Source: JBHHZJ01 sp046758005 (lineage in GTDB: Bacteria; Pseudomonadota; Alphaproteobacteria; Kiloniellales; J153). From it: a stretch of 21,460 bases of DNA. Position numbers and translations under genes: made by a program. The notes beneath the pieces were generated by a model. That model ran no database searches, had not been told where the DNA came from, and was given only the letters and a program-made list of their open reading frames with translations. Below are positions 1-9,162 of the stretch, one piece after another; the stretch's first letter is position 1, and every line of letters starts with the position of its first letter. The stretch lies in the NCBI GenBank assembly GCA_046758005.1, contig JBHHZJ010000065.1, positions 1-21,460 of the forward strand. Direction: 5' to 3'.

Positions 1-505
1 TGTTGTTGATCAGCTCCATGATGATGACGGTCTTGCCGACCCCGGCGCCGCCGAACAGACCGATCTTGCCGCCGCGGGCGTAGGGCGCGAGCAGGTCGAC
101 CACCTTGATGCCGGTGACCAGGATTTCGGTTTCGGTCGACTGGTCGACGTACTCCGGCGCGGGGCGGTGGATAGGCAGCCTCATCTTGGCCCCGAGCGGG
201 CCGCGCTCGTCGATGGGCTCGCCGATCACGTTGATGATCCGGCCGAGCGTCTCCGGGCCCACCGGCACCGTTATCGGCCCGCCGGTGTCGACCACCTCCT
301 GGCCGCGCACCAGGCCGTCGGTGCCGTCCATGGCGATGGTGCGCACCGTGCTCTCGCCCAGGTGCTGGGCGACCTCGAGCACCAGGCGGTTGCCGTGGTT
401 GTCGGTCTCAAGCGCATTCAGGATCGGCGGCAGGTCGCCTTCGAAGTGGACGTCCACGACCGCGCCCATGACCTGGGTGACGCTGCCGACGATGTTCTTG
501 GCCAT
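1..505 (-). CDS. atpD: F1 ATP synthase subunit beta (partial, C-terminus outside window)
   Basis: The first ~168 residues of the catalytic beta subunit of F1Fo ATP synthase, which makes ATP on the cytoplasmic side of the inner membrane. The translation starts MAKNIVGSVTQVMGAVVDV and shows the N-terminal beta-barrel. It then enters the nucleotide-binding domain with the Walker A loop GGAGVGKT at about residues 154-161, just before the window edge. The ATG is well supported: AGGAGGA lies about 6 bases upstream. The gene is the last one visible in an atpH-A-G-D series on the minus strand, 44 bases after atpG. In many alphaproteobacteria atpC follows, but that would lie outside this window. Identity is certain from sequence; completeness cannot be judged. 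Confidence 0.98.
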   Translation of the reverse strand, partial: MAKNIVGSVTQVMGAVVDVHFEGDLPPILNALETDNHGNRLVLEVAQHLGESTVRTIAMDGTDGLVRGQEVVDTGGPITVPVGPETLGRIINVIGEPIDERGPLGAKMRLPIHRPAPEYVDQSTETEILVTGIKVVDLLAPYARGGKIGLFGGAGVGKTVIIMELINN

Positions 506-549
506 GAAACTCCTCCTTCCTGCGCGACCCGCTTCGGCCGCCGGCGTCC

Positions 550-1443
550 CTAGAGCGCCTCGGCGCCGGAAATGATCTCGATCAGCTCCTTGGTGATGAC
601 CGCCTGGCGGGTTCTGTTGTAGGTCAGCGTCAGGCCGTCGATCATGTCGCCCGCGTTGCGGGTGGCGTTGTCCATGGCGGTCATGCGCGCGCCCTGCTCG
701 CTGGCGTTGTTCTCGAGCAGGGCCTTGAAGATCTGCACCGCAAGGTTGCGCGGCAGCAGCTCGGTCAGGATCTCCTCCTCGGCCGGCTCGTACTCGTAGA
801 CCGCCTTGGCGCCAACCCCGACGGTCGGCTCCGCGGCCTCCGCGCCGGGCGGCGCGAAGGGGATGAGCTGCTGCGAGGTGACCACCTGGCTGATCGCCGA
901 CTTGAAGCGGGCGTAGAACATGGTGCAGACGTCGAACTCGCCGGCCTCGAACATGCGCTCGATGCGCCTGGCGATGTCCTCGGCGCCGGCGAAGGTCAGG
1001 CGCGGGCGGGCCACGTCCTCGATCGTGTCGAGGATGAGATCGCCGTAGTTGCGGCGCAACTGGTCGCGCCCCTTGCGCCCGACGCACAGGATCTTGACGG
1101 TCCTGCCCTTCTCGCGCAGCGAGTCGACCGCGCGGCGGGCCTCGCGCACGATGTTGGAGTTGAAGGCTCCGCACAGGCCGCGGTCGGCGGTGCCGAGCAC
1201 CACGAGGTGCACCTCCTCGCGCCCGGTGCCGGCAAGCAGGCGCGGCACGCCCTGCTGCCCGGCCGTGCTCTCGGCCAGCGAGCCGAGCATGCGTTCCATG
1301 CGCTCGGCGTAGGGCCGGGCGGCCTCGACCTGCTCCTGGGCGCGGCGCAACTTGGACGCCGCGACCATCTTCATGGCGGAGGTGATCTTCTGCGTCGATT
1401 TGACGCTCGCGATCCGGATCCGCAGGTCCTTGAGGCTGGGCAT
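550..1443 (-). CDS. atpG: F1 ATP synthase subunit gamma
   Basis: The central stalk (rotor shaft) subunit of F1, which couples rotation to the alpha/beta catalytic sites. It is 297 residues long, in the family's usual range. The N-terminus MPSLKDLRIRIASVKSTQKI and the following AMKMVAASKLRRAQ are the conserved first coiled-coil helix. The C-terminal helix carries RNAGDMIDGLTLTYNRTRQA and ITKELIEIISGAEAL, the typical family ending. It sits between atpA (41 bases upstream) and atpD (44 bases downstream), so it is almost certainly co-transcribed with them. No frameshift or missing segment was seen. Confidence 0.98.
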   Translation of the reverse strand: MPSLKDLRIRIASVKSTQKITSAMKMVAASKLRRAQEQVEAARPYAERMERMLGSLAESTAGQQGVPRLLAGTGREEVHLVVLGTADRGLCGAFNSNIVREARRAVDSLREKGRTVKILCVGRKGRDQLRRNYGDLILDTIEDVARPRLTFAGAEDIARRIERMFEAGEFDVCTMFYARFKSAISQVVTSQQLIPFAPPGAEAAEPTVGVGAKAVYEYEPAEEEILTELLPRNLAVQIFKALLENNASEQGARMTAMDNATRNAGDMIDGLTLTYNRTRQAVITKELIEIISGAEAL

Positions 1444-1484
1444 GCGACTCTACCGATGGGCTCCCCGCGCGCCGTCCGCCCGGC

Positions 1485-3013
<1,529 letters not shown>

Positions 3014-3014
<1 letters not shown>

Positions 3015-3574
3015 CACCCAATCCCTTTCATCGCGAGTCGCAGTCTTTGCAGTTTGCCGCGCACGGAGTCGTCGATCATGCGGCTGCCGACCTTGACGAT
3101 CAGGCCGCCGATCAGGCTCGGGTCGATCTTGACATCGACCTGCACCTTGGCGCCCACGGTGGCGCGCAGGGTCCGGACGAGCGCCTTGTGCTGCTCGTCC
3201 GTGAGCTCGGCCGCGCTGGTCACCTGGGCCGACACCTCGCCGCGCCGGCGCGCCAGCTCCGCCAGGTAGGCGTCGATCATCTGGGGCACGGCGAACAGGC
3301 GCCGGTTGTTCGCGACCACGAGGACGAAGCGCCGCGTCAGGTCGCAAACGCCGGCCCTTTCGAGCACCGCGCCCATGGCCGCGGCCTGCTCCTCGCGCGA
3401 GAACAGCGGGCTGCGGATCAGGCGGCGCAGGTCCGCGCTGTCGGCGATCAGCGCCTTGAGGCCGCGCAGGTCGCCGGCGACCTCGTCCAGGCTCTTCTTC
3501 TCGTCGGCGAGCTCGAACAGCGCCAAGGCGTAGCGCCCCGCCAGGCCGCTCAAGCCGGTCTCTTTGCGTGCCAA
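3014..3574 (-). CDS. atpH: F1 ATP synthase subunit delta (OSCP-like), TTG start
   Basis: The delta subunit, part of the peripheral stalk that holds the F1 head to Fo. With the TTG start it is 186 residues, the expected length. The N-terminal helix LSGLAGRYALALFELADE and the C-terminal segment DPSLIGGLIVKVGSRMIDDS are diagnostic. The frame stays open to an ATG at 3715, which would give 233 residues. That 47-residue extension is Arg/Gly-rich, does not resemble the family, and would run across the predicted promoter, so the TTG at 3574 is preferred. The stop overlaps the atpA start by one base. This is the first gene of the F1 operon; Fo genes are not nearby, as is usual in alphaproteobacteria. 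Confidence 0.93.
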
Positions 3575-3600
3575 GCCCGCCGCCCCCAGGGTTCCGGATT

Positions 3601-3622
3601 GCGATCCCGTCCCCGGGATCGC
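3601..3622. repeat. Perfect 9-bp inverted repeat in the atpH leader
   Basis: Arms GCGATCCCG (3601-3609) and CGGGATCGC (3614-3622) are exactly complementary around a 4-base loop. The element lies 27 bases upstream of the atpH TTG. It falls inside the mRNA leader if the promoter at 3679-3707 is right. It could be an RNA stem that affects initiation at the weak TTG start, or a protein-binding palindrome. No T-run follows it, so it is not an intrinsic terminator. The repeat is seen directly; its function is inference. Confidence 0.55.
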
Positions 3623-3678
3623 CAAGCGAAAAGATCGAGCACCCCCGCCGCGCCAGGCCCCCCTGCCGCGGCGCGCGT

Positions 3679-3707
3679 GTGGTATCACAGACGCCAGAGT
3701 GTGACAA
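3679..3707 (-). promoter_or_regulatory. Candidate sigma-70 promoter of the F1 operon
   Basis: On the minus strand TTGTCA (3707-3702) is followed after 17 bases by TACCAC (3684-3679). The -35 box matches five of six consensus bases, while the -10 box is weak. The position gives a leader of roughly 100 bases before the atpH TTG. It also lies in the only sizeable gap upstream of the F1 genes. Predicted by eye only. Confidence 0.4.
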
Positions 3708-3787
3708 GCCGACACGGGCCGACGCGATCGGCCGCCACCGCGCAGAAAACCTCGCGACCGGCGCCGGTCGAGCGGCCCGCGCCCCGC

Positions 3788-4258
3788 CTATTTCGAGAAC
3801 GCCGCCTTGGCGCCGGCCTGCAGCTCCTCCGGGCTCGGATCGCGCACGTGCGTGGCCAGCGACCAGCTATGGCCGAAGGGATCGCTCACGCGCGCGTATC
3901 GGTCGCCCCAGAACATGTCCGCCGGTGGCATGACCGGCGCGGCGCCGGCCGCGACCGCCCGCTCGTAGGCGCGGTCCGTGTCCTCGACGTAGAGGTGGAG
4001 GGTCACCGGCGTCCCGCCCAGGGTGGTCGGCGACGTGCCGCCGAAGTCGGGCATCTCATCGACCAGCATGAGCGGCGACTCGCCGATGCGAAGCTCGGCA
4101 TGCATCAGCTTGCCGCCGTCCGGCACCGGCATGCGGAACAGCTCCACGGCACCGAAGGCCTTGACGTAGAAGTCGATGGCCGCCGCCGCGTCGGACACGA
4201 CCAGGTGCGGCGTCACCGTGTGATAGCCCGGCGGAATCGGCGCGACGGTCTGGCTCAT
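3788..4258 (-). CDS. VOC (glyoxalase/PhnB-like) family protein
   Basis: A 156-residue protein of the vicinal-oxygen-chelate fold, PhnB/YdcJ-like branch. Visible family features are the opening TVTPHLVVSDAAAAIDFYVKAFGA, a repeat-like second half with LHLYVEDTDRAYERAVAAGA, and the typical ending FWGDRYARVSDPFGHSWSLA. Members bind a metal in a paired beta-alpha-beta-beta-beta fold and include glyoxalases, dioxygenases and resistance proteins. This branch is mostly uncharacterised, so no substrate is proposed. A GGAG-type ribosome site precedes the ATG by about 5 bases. It lies between priA and the F1 operon on the same strand, 56 bases after priA, and may be read through from priA. Confidence 0.85.
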   Translation of the reverse strand: MSQTVAPIPPGYHTVTPHLVVSDAAAAIDFYVKAFGAVELFRMPVPDGGKLMHAELRIGESPLMLVDEMPDFGGTSPTTLGGTPVTLHLYVEDTDRAYERAVAAGAAPVMPPADMFWGDRYARVSDPFGHSWSLATHVRDPSPEELQAGAKAAFSK

Positions 4259-4314
4259 GTCCGCTCCATTTGTTCGCTGATGATCGCGGCGATGACCTTA
4301 TCAACCATTCGGGC

Positions 4315-6600
4315 TCACAGGAAGCTGTACGGGTCGATGTCGATCTGCAGGCGCACCTTGTTGGGGAGGCGGACGGATCGCAGCCAGGACTTCACGACCC
4401 GCTGCGGCGCGATGTCGCGGCGCGCCTTGAGCAGGAAGCGGCGCCGGTGCCGGCCGCGCAGCACGGCCAGCGGCGCCGGCGCGGGGCCCAGCACCTCGAC
4501 CCCGTCCGTGCGCGGCGCGGCGCGGGCGAGCGCGCGGCAGGTCTCGTCGAGCGGCGCGGGGTCGGGGCACGACAGGATCAGCGCCGCCAGGCGCCCGAAC
4601 GGCGGCAGCCCGTTGCGCGCCCGCGCCTCGGTCTCGACCGCGAGGAAGCGGTCGCGCTCGCCGCCGGCCAGAGCGCGCATGACCGGGTGCTCCGGCTCGG
4701 CGGTCTGGATCAGCACCCGGCCCGGCCGCTCGGCGCGCCCGGCCCGGCCCGCCACCTGGTGCAGGAGCTGGAAGGTCCGCTCGGCCGCGCGAAGGTCGCC
4801 GCCGTACAGCCCGAGATCGGCGTCGACCACGCCGACCAGGGTGAGATAGGGAAAGTGGTGGCCCTTGGCGACGATCTGCGTGCCGATCAGCAGATCGACC
4901 TCGCGCCGCTGGACCGCGTGCACGAGCGCGGCGGCGGCGCTCGGGCCGGCGATCGTGTCGCTCGCCATGATCGCGCAGCGCGCCTCGGGAAAGAGGACCG
5001 CGACCTCCTCGGCCAGGCGCTCGACGCCGGGGCCGCACGCGGCCAACGCCCCTTCCGCCCGGCACGCGGGGCAACACGCCGGCAGGAGCGCGTCGTGGCC
5101 GCAGTGGTGGCACTGCAGCTTGCCGGCCAGGCGGTGTTCCACCAGCCAGGCGGTGCAGTTCGGACACTGCAGGCGGTGCCCGCAAGCGCGGCACAGGGTG
5201 AGCGGCGCATAGCCCCGGCGGTTGAGGAACAGCATCGCCTGCTCGCCGGCGGCCAGCGTCTCGGCCACGCCCCGGCGCAGGCGCGCGGACAGCCAGCCCG
5301 GCCCCAGGCCCTCGACCCGCGCCGGCCGGTCCCCGCGCAGGTCGACCAGCTCGACGCCGGGCAACCTCGCGCCGCCGTGCCGCTCCGGCAGGCGCACGCG
5401 GCCGTAACGCCCGCCGTTCACGTTGGTCACGGTCTCGAGCGAGGGCGTGGCCGAGACCAGAACGATGGGGATCCCGGCCAGGCGGGCGCGCACCACGGCC
5501 ATGTCGCGGGCGTGATAGACGACCCCGTCCTCCTGCTTGAAGGCGGCGTCGTGCTCCTCGTCCACGACGATCAGGCCGAGTTCGGAAAGCGGCAGGAACA
5601 GCGCCGAGCGCGCGCCGACCACCACGCGCGCCTCGCCCCGGGCCACGGCGCGCCACGTCGCGCGGCGCTGCGCCCCGGTCAGATCCGAATGCCACACCGC
5701 CGGCGCGGTGCCGAAGCGCGCCGCGAACCGGTCCAGCCACTGCGCCGAGAGCGCGATCTCGGGCAACAGCACGAGCGCCTGCCGGCCCTCGGACAACGCC
5801 GCCGCGATGGCCTCGAAATAAACCTCGGTCTTGCCCGACCCGGTCACCCCGTCGAGCAGGGTGACGCCGAACCGTCCCGCGCGCACCCGGGCGCGCAGCT
5901 CGTCGGCCGCCGCGGCCTGGGCGTCGGACAGCGCCGGACCACTCCGCCCCGGGTCCGGCGGCGCGAAGGCCAGAGGCGGCGCGATCTCGACGGGCTCCAG
6001 GACGCCGGCCTCGACCAGGCCCTTGACCACCGAGCCGCCCACGCCGGCCGCCCGCGCCAGCTCGGCGCGCGGACGCGGCGGGCCCGCGCGCACCGCCCCC
6101 AGGACGCGCGCGCGCGCCGGCGTCAGCCGCATCGGCGCCGGTCCCGCGAGACCGCGTTCGAGCGCGGCGTCATCCAGACGATAGCCGACCAGCGGTCGGG
6201 ACGGCTCGAGCGCGGCCGGCACGCTCAGGGCCATGCGCAACACGGCGCCGCGCGGCGCCATGGTGTAGTCGGCGACCCAGTCGATGAAGCGTCGCCGCAC
6301 CGCGTCGAGCGGCGGCACGTCGTAGCGGGCGAGCACCGGCCTGAGGCGCTCGGCCGGAACGTCGCGCCCGCCCTCCTCCCGGTCCCAGACGACCCCGATC
6401 GCCACGCGGCGGCCGAGCGGGACGCGGACCACGGCGCCCGGCTCGATCGGAAGCTCCGGCGGGGCGAAATAATCGTAGGGCCAGGCCAGCGGCAGCGGCA
6501 GCAGGACGGCCACGCGCCGCTGCGCGGCGGCTTCGGCCGGCGCGGCGCGATCGGCAAGGTCCGGGGCGGCGTGGGCGGCGCTGGCGTGGCGGTCGGGCAT
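4315..6600 (-). CDS. priA: Primosomal protein N' (replication restart helicase PriA)
   Basis: A superfamily 2 DNA helicase that reloads the replisome at stalled forks, 761 residues. The N-terminal 3'-end-binding domain begins near RVAVLLPLPLAWPYDYF (about residue 29). Helicase motifs follow in order: Walker A GVTGSGKT at 251-258, DEEHD at 347-351, SATPS at 383-387, AKGHHFPYLTLVGVVDAD, and QVAGRAGRAERPG. The zinc-binding insert has all four cysteine pairs: C470/C473, C479/C482, C497/C500 and C510/C513. The ATG at 6600 has no obvious ribosome site. A start at 6675 is possible but adds 25 unconserved residues, and the first ~28 residues of the chosen start also look unconserved. It is transcribed divergently from fsa. 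Confidence 0.97.
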   Translation of the reverse strand: MPDRHASAAHAAPDLADRAAPAEAAAQRRVAVLLPLPLAWPYDYFAPPELPIEPGAVVRVPLGRRVAIGVVWDREEGGRDVPAERLRPVLARYDVPPLDAVRRRFIDWVADYTMAPRGAVLRMALSVPAALEPSRPLVGYRLDDAALERGLAGPAPMRLTPARARVLGAVRAGPPRPRAELARAAGVGGSVVKGLVEAGVLEPVEIAPPLAFAPPDPGRSGPALSDAQAAAADELRARVRAGRFGVTLLDGVTGSGKTEVYFEAIAAALSEGRQALVLLPEIALSAQWLDRFAARFGTAPAVWHSDLTGAQRRATWRAVARGEARVVVGARSALFLPLSELGLIVVDEEHDAAFKQEDGVVYHARDMAVVRARLAGIPIVLVSATPSLETVTNVNGGRYGRVRLPERHGGARLPGVELVDLRGDRPARVEGLGPGWLSARLRRGVAETLAAGEQAMLFLNRRGYAPLTLCRACGHRLQCPNCTAWLVEHRLAGKLQCHHCGHDALLPACCPACRAEGALAACGPGVERLAEEVAVLFPEARCAIMASDTIAGPSAAAALVHAVQRREVDLLIGTQIVAKGHHFPYLTLVGVVDADLGLYGGDLRAAERTFQLLHQVAGRAGRAERPGRVLIQTAEPEHPVMRALAGGERDRFLAVETEARARNGLPPFGRLAALILSCPDPAPLDETCRALARAAPRTDGVEVLGPAPAPLAVLRGRHRRRFLLKARRDIAPQRVVKSWLRSVRLPNKVRLQIDIDPYSFL

Positions 6601-6643
6601 CGGGTACAGTTTAGACGAGGTGCCACGTCCGGGCCATCGCCCC

Positions 6644-6673
6644 TTGACAGCCGGGCGGGCGGGCTGGCATCCC
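6644..6673 (+). promoter_or_regulatory. Possible promoter for the fsa-DUF484-xerC genes
   Basis: A perfect -35 hexamer TTGACA is at 6644-6649 in the 158-base gap between priA and fsa. About 18 bases later lies only a poor -10 candidate (CATCCC, 6668-6673). Downstream in the leader is a palindrome GCCCCGG-AG-CCGGGGC at 6680-6695. The -35 match is real but may be chance; the orientation fits the divergent arrangement. Confidence 0.25.
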
Positions 6674-6758
6674 AAGAACGCCCCGGAGCCGGGGCCCGGC
6701 CGCAGAGGCGACTGCTCGGGCCCGGGACGGGGCAGGGACGAGGGCCGACGAGAGGGAC

Positions 6759-7469
6759 ATGCGTTTCTTCATCGACACCGCCGACGTCGCCGAGATCCGC
6801 GACCTGGCCTCGACCGGCCTGGTGGACGGGGTGACGACCAACCCCTCCTTGGTCGCCAAGAGCGGACGCGACTTCCTCGAGGTGTTGGCGGACATCTGCG
6901 GCATCGTGCCCGGCCCGGTCAGCGCCGAGGTCTCCGCGACGGACACGGACGCCATGCTGGCCGAGGGGCGCACGCTGGCCGCGGTGGCGGAGAACGTGGT
7001 CGTCAAGGTGCCGCTCACGCCGGACGGGCTGAAGGCCTGCCGCGCGTTCACCGAGGAGGGCATCAAGGTCAACGTGACCCTTTGCTTCTCCGCGGCGCAG
7101 TCGATCCTGGCCGCCAAGGCCGGGGCCCGCTACGTCTCGCCCTTCGTCGGCCGGCTCGACGACATCGGGGCCGACGGCCTGGCGCTCGTCGGCGAGGTGG
7201 TCGAGATCTACAACGCCTATCCGGAGTTCACGACCGAGGTTCTGGTCGCCTCGGTGCGCACCGCGGCCCACGTGGTCGAGGCCGCCAAGATGGGCGCGCA
7301 CGTGGCGACGATCCCGCCGGCGGTGCTGCGCGCCATGTTCAAGCACCCCTTGACCGACAAGGGCCTCGAGACCTTCCTCGCCGACTGGGCCAAGACCGGC
7401 CAATCGATCCTGAAGCATCCGAACCGCGGCGCGGCCTATGAGCCAAAACCGGCGAGACGCCGCGCCTAA
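6759..7469 (+). CDS. fsa: Transaldolase, fructose-6-phosphate aldolase (FSA/TalC) type
   Basis: A small class I aldolase-fold transaldolase. It acts on sugar phosphates by a Schiff-base lysine, moving or releasing a dihydroxyacetone unit in the non-oxidative pentose phosphate pathway. MRFFIDTADVAEIRDL and GVTTNPSLVAKSG are family hallmarks, the catalytic Lys83 is in VVVKVPLT, and KVNVTLCFSAAQ and GARYVSPFVGRLDD follow. Length is 236 residues against about 215-220 usually; the excess is a C-terminal tail (AAYEPKPARRRA) that overlaps the next gene. A GAGAGG ribosome site precedes the ATG. Sequence cannot separate true transaldolase from fructose-6-phosphate aldolase activity. Confidence 0.93.
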   Translation: MRFFIDTADVAEIRDLASTGLVDGVTTNPSLVAKSGRDFLEVLADICGIVPGPVSAEVSATDTDAMLAEGRTLAAVAENVVVKVPLTPDGLKACRAFTEEGIKVNVTLCFSAAQSILAAKAGARYVSPFVGRLDDIGADGLALVGEVVEIYNAYPEFTTEVLVASVRTAAHVVEAAKMGAHVATIPPAVLRAMFKHPLTDKGLETFLADWAKTGQSILKHPNRGAAYEPKPARRRA

Positions 7470-8190
7470 GCGCGGCAACGGCAAACGGCTCGCCGAGGGC
7501 ACCGTCGGCGAGGCCGTCTCGGCCGCTCAGGTCGTCGATTACTTGCGCGGCCATCCCACCTTCCTGTGCGAGCATCCGGAGCTGCTCGACGTGCTCACGC
7601 CGCCGGCGCGCAGCTGCGGCGACGGCGTGGCCGACCTGCAGCAATTCATGGTCGAGAAGCTGCGACGCGAGCTGGCCGAGATGGCGGCGGCGCGCGACGC
7701 GCTGGTCGTCACCGGGCGCAGCAACCTGTCGGCCCAGGCGCGGGTGCACAAGGCGGCGCTTGCCCTGCTCGGGGCGCGCAGCTTCGAGCATTTCATCGAA
7801 ACGCTGACCACCGACGTCGCGATCATCCTCGACCTCGACGTGGTGACCGTCGGCGTCGAGCAGACGACGGGCGCGCCGACGCGCCCCGAGACGCCCGGCG
7901 TGTGTCGGCTCGAGCCCCACATGATCGACCACCTGATCGGCCCCGGCCAGCAGGTCGCGCTGCGCGCCGACGTGACCGGCGACCCGGCGATCTTCGGCCC
8001 GGGCGCGGGCCTGGTGCGCTCCGACGCCTTGATCCGCCTGTCGATCAGCCGCGCGGCCCCGGCGGCGCTGCTCGCCCTCGGCTCGCGCCAGCCGGAGCAG
8101 TTCCAGCCGGGCCAGGGCACCGAGCTGCTCGGCTTCCTGGCGCGCGTCGTCGAAACCTCCATTCGCGGATGGCTGAACCTGCCCGAATGA
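7438..8190 (+). CDS. DUF484 family protein
   Basis: A 250-residue cytoplasmic protein of the DUF484 family, which has a GAF-like fold and no settled function. Visible features are the N-terminal VVDYLRGHPTFLCEHPELLDVL motif, a helical segment around LQQFMVEKLRRELAEM, and the C-terminal half with RSDALIRLSISRAAPAALLALGSR and the ending LLGFLARVVETSIRGWL. In gammaproteobacteria a DUF484 gene (yigA in E. coli) also lies directly upstream of xerC, and the same pair is seen here. It overlaps fsa by 32 bases in another frame and overlaps xerC at its end. The first Met is used; no strong ribosome site is visible, which fits translational coupling. Confidence 0.88.
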   Translation: MSQNRRDAAPKRGNGKRLAEGTVGEAVSAAQVVDYLRGHPTFLCEHPELLDVLTPPARSCGDGVADLQQFMVEKLRRELAEMAAARDALVVTGRSNLSAQARVHKAALALLGARSFEHFIETLTTDVAIILDLDVVTVGVEQTTGAPTRPETPGVCRLEPHMIDHLIGPGQQVALRADVTGDPAIFGPGAGLVRSDALIRLSISRAAPAALLALGSRQPEQFQPGQGTELLGFLARVVETSIRGWLNLPE

Positions 8191-9125
8191 TCGGGCTCGC
8201 GGCCGCGGCGGACCTGCGCGCCGCGGTCTCCGACTGGCAGGACTGGCTGCGGCACGAACGGCGCGCCTCGGCGCACACGCGCGCCGCCTACGACCGCGAC
8301 CTCGGCCAGTTCCTGGCCTTCCTGAGCACGCACCTGGGCGGCGCGCCGTGCCTCAAGGATCTGGCCGCGCTGCGCCCGGCCGACTTCCGCGCCTGGCTGG
8401 CGGCGCGCGCGGCCGACGGGATCGAGCGCAGCTCGATCGCGCGCGGGCTGTCCGTGGTGCGCGGGTTCTTCCGCTGGCTGGCCCGGGCCGGCCTGGCCGA
8501 GAACGCGGCACTGGCCGCGGTGCGCACCCCCAAGGTCCCGCGCGCGGTGCCCAAGGCCTTGAGCGTCGAGGACGCGCAGGAAATCCTCGACGTGGCGGCG
8601 GAACCGGCGCGCGCGCCCTGGATCGGCAAGCGCGACGCCGCGGTGCTGACGCTGCTTTACGGCTGCGGCCTGCGCATCGGCGAGGCGCTCTCCCTGACCC
8701 GCGCCGAGGCGCCGCGCGCGGGCGACGAGGCGCTGCTGGTCACCGGCAAGGGGGGCAAGCAGCGCGCCGTCCCGCTGCTGCCGCTCGTCGTCGAGGCGGT
8801 CCAGGACTACCTGGCCGCCTGCCCGTTCGAGCTCGACACTGCGGGCCCGCTGTTCGTCGGCGCGCGCGGCGGCCGGCTCGGCGCCCGGCGCGTCCAGGAG
8901 CGGATGGCCGAGGCGCGGGCGCTGCTCGGGCTCCCGGCCACGGCCACGCCGCACGCCCTGCGCCACAGCTTCGCCACCCACCTGCTGGCCGGCGGCGGCG
9001 ACCTGCGCGCGATCCAGGAGCTGCTCGGCCACGCCTCGCTGTCGACCACGCAGCGCTACACCGAGGTCGACGTGGCCGGCCTGCTCGCGGTCTACGAGGC
9101 CGCCCACCCGCGCGCCAGGGGCTGA
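8169..9125 (+). CDS. xerC: Site-specific tyrosine recombinase XerC
   Basis: A chromosome-dimer-resolution recombinase acting with XerD at dif, 318 residues. The N-terminal core-binding SAM-like domain (about 20-120) contains HERRASAHTRAAYDRDLGQF. The catalytic domain has the full active set: Arg169 in GCGLRIGEALSL, Lys194 in TGKGGKQRAVPL, His262 and Arg265 in HALRHSFATHLL, His288 in LLGHASLSTTQRYTEV, and the nucleophile Tyr297. The ending VYEAAHPRARG is typical of XerC rather than XerD. Two starts are possible: 8169 (22-base overlap with DUF484) or 8187 (ATGA overlap). Neither has a clear ribosome site. The gene is convergent with the permease gene, with only 37 bases between stops. Confidence 0.93.
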   Translation: MAEPARMIGLAAAADLRAAVSDWQDWLRHERRASAHTRAAYDRDLGQFLAFLSTHLGGAPCLKDLAALRPADFRAWLAARAADGIERSSIARGLSVVRGFFRWLARAGLAENAALAAVRTPKVPRAVPKALSVEDAQEILDVAAEPARAPWIGKRDAAVLTLLYGCGLRIGEALSLTRAEAPRAGDEALLVTGKGGKQRAVPLLPLVVEAVQDYLAACPFELDTAGPLFVGARGGRLGARRVQERMAEARALLGLPATATPHALRHSFATHLLAGGGDLRAIQELLGHASLSTTQRYTEVDVAGLLAVYEAAHPRARG

Positions 9126-9162
9126 TGCCGGCGAGCCTATGAGGCGATCGGCGCGGCGCGGA

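Noticed and set aside
6680..6695. Palindrome GCCCCGG-AG-CCGGGGC upstream of fsa
   Set aside because: Short GC palindromes are frequent in such GC-rich DNA and its position shows nothing specific; not raised as a finding.
4270..6834. An 854-codon plus-strand open frame opposite priA
   Set aside because: Low-complexity Arg/Ala/Gly/Gln composition with no family motifs; it is the antisense shadow of priA, whose helicase motifs are complete.
6225..7502. A 425-codon minus-strand frame across the priA start and fsa
   Set aside because: It matches priA only in a wrong frame and runs antisense through fsa, and no motif is visible.
9126..9162. Search for a bidirectional terminator between xerC and the last permease gene
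   Set aside because: Only 37 bases lie between the two stops, and no convincing hairpin or T-run could be seen.
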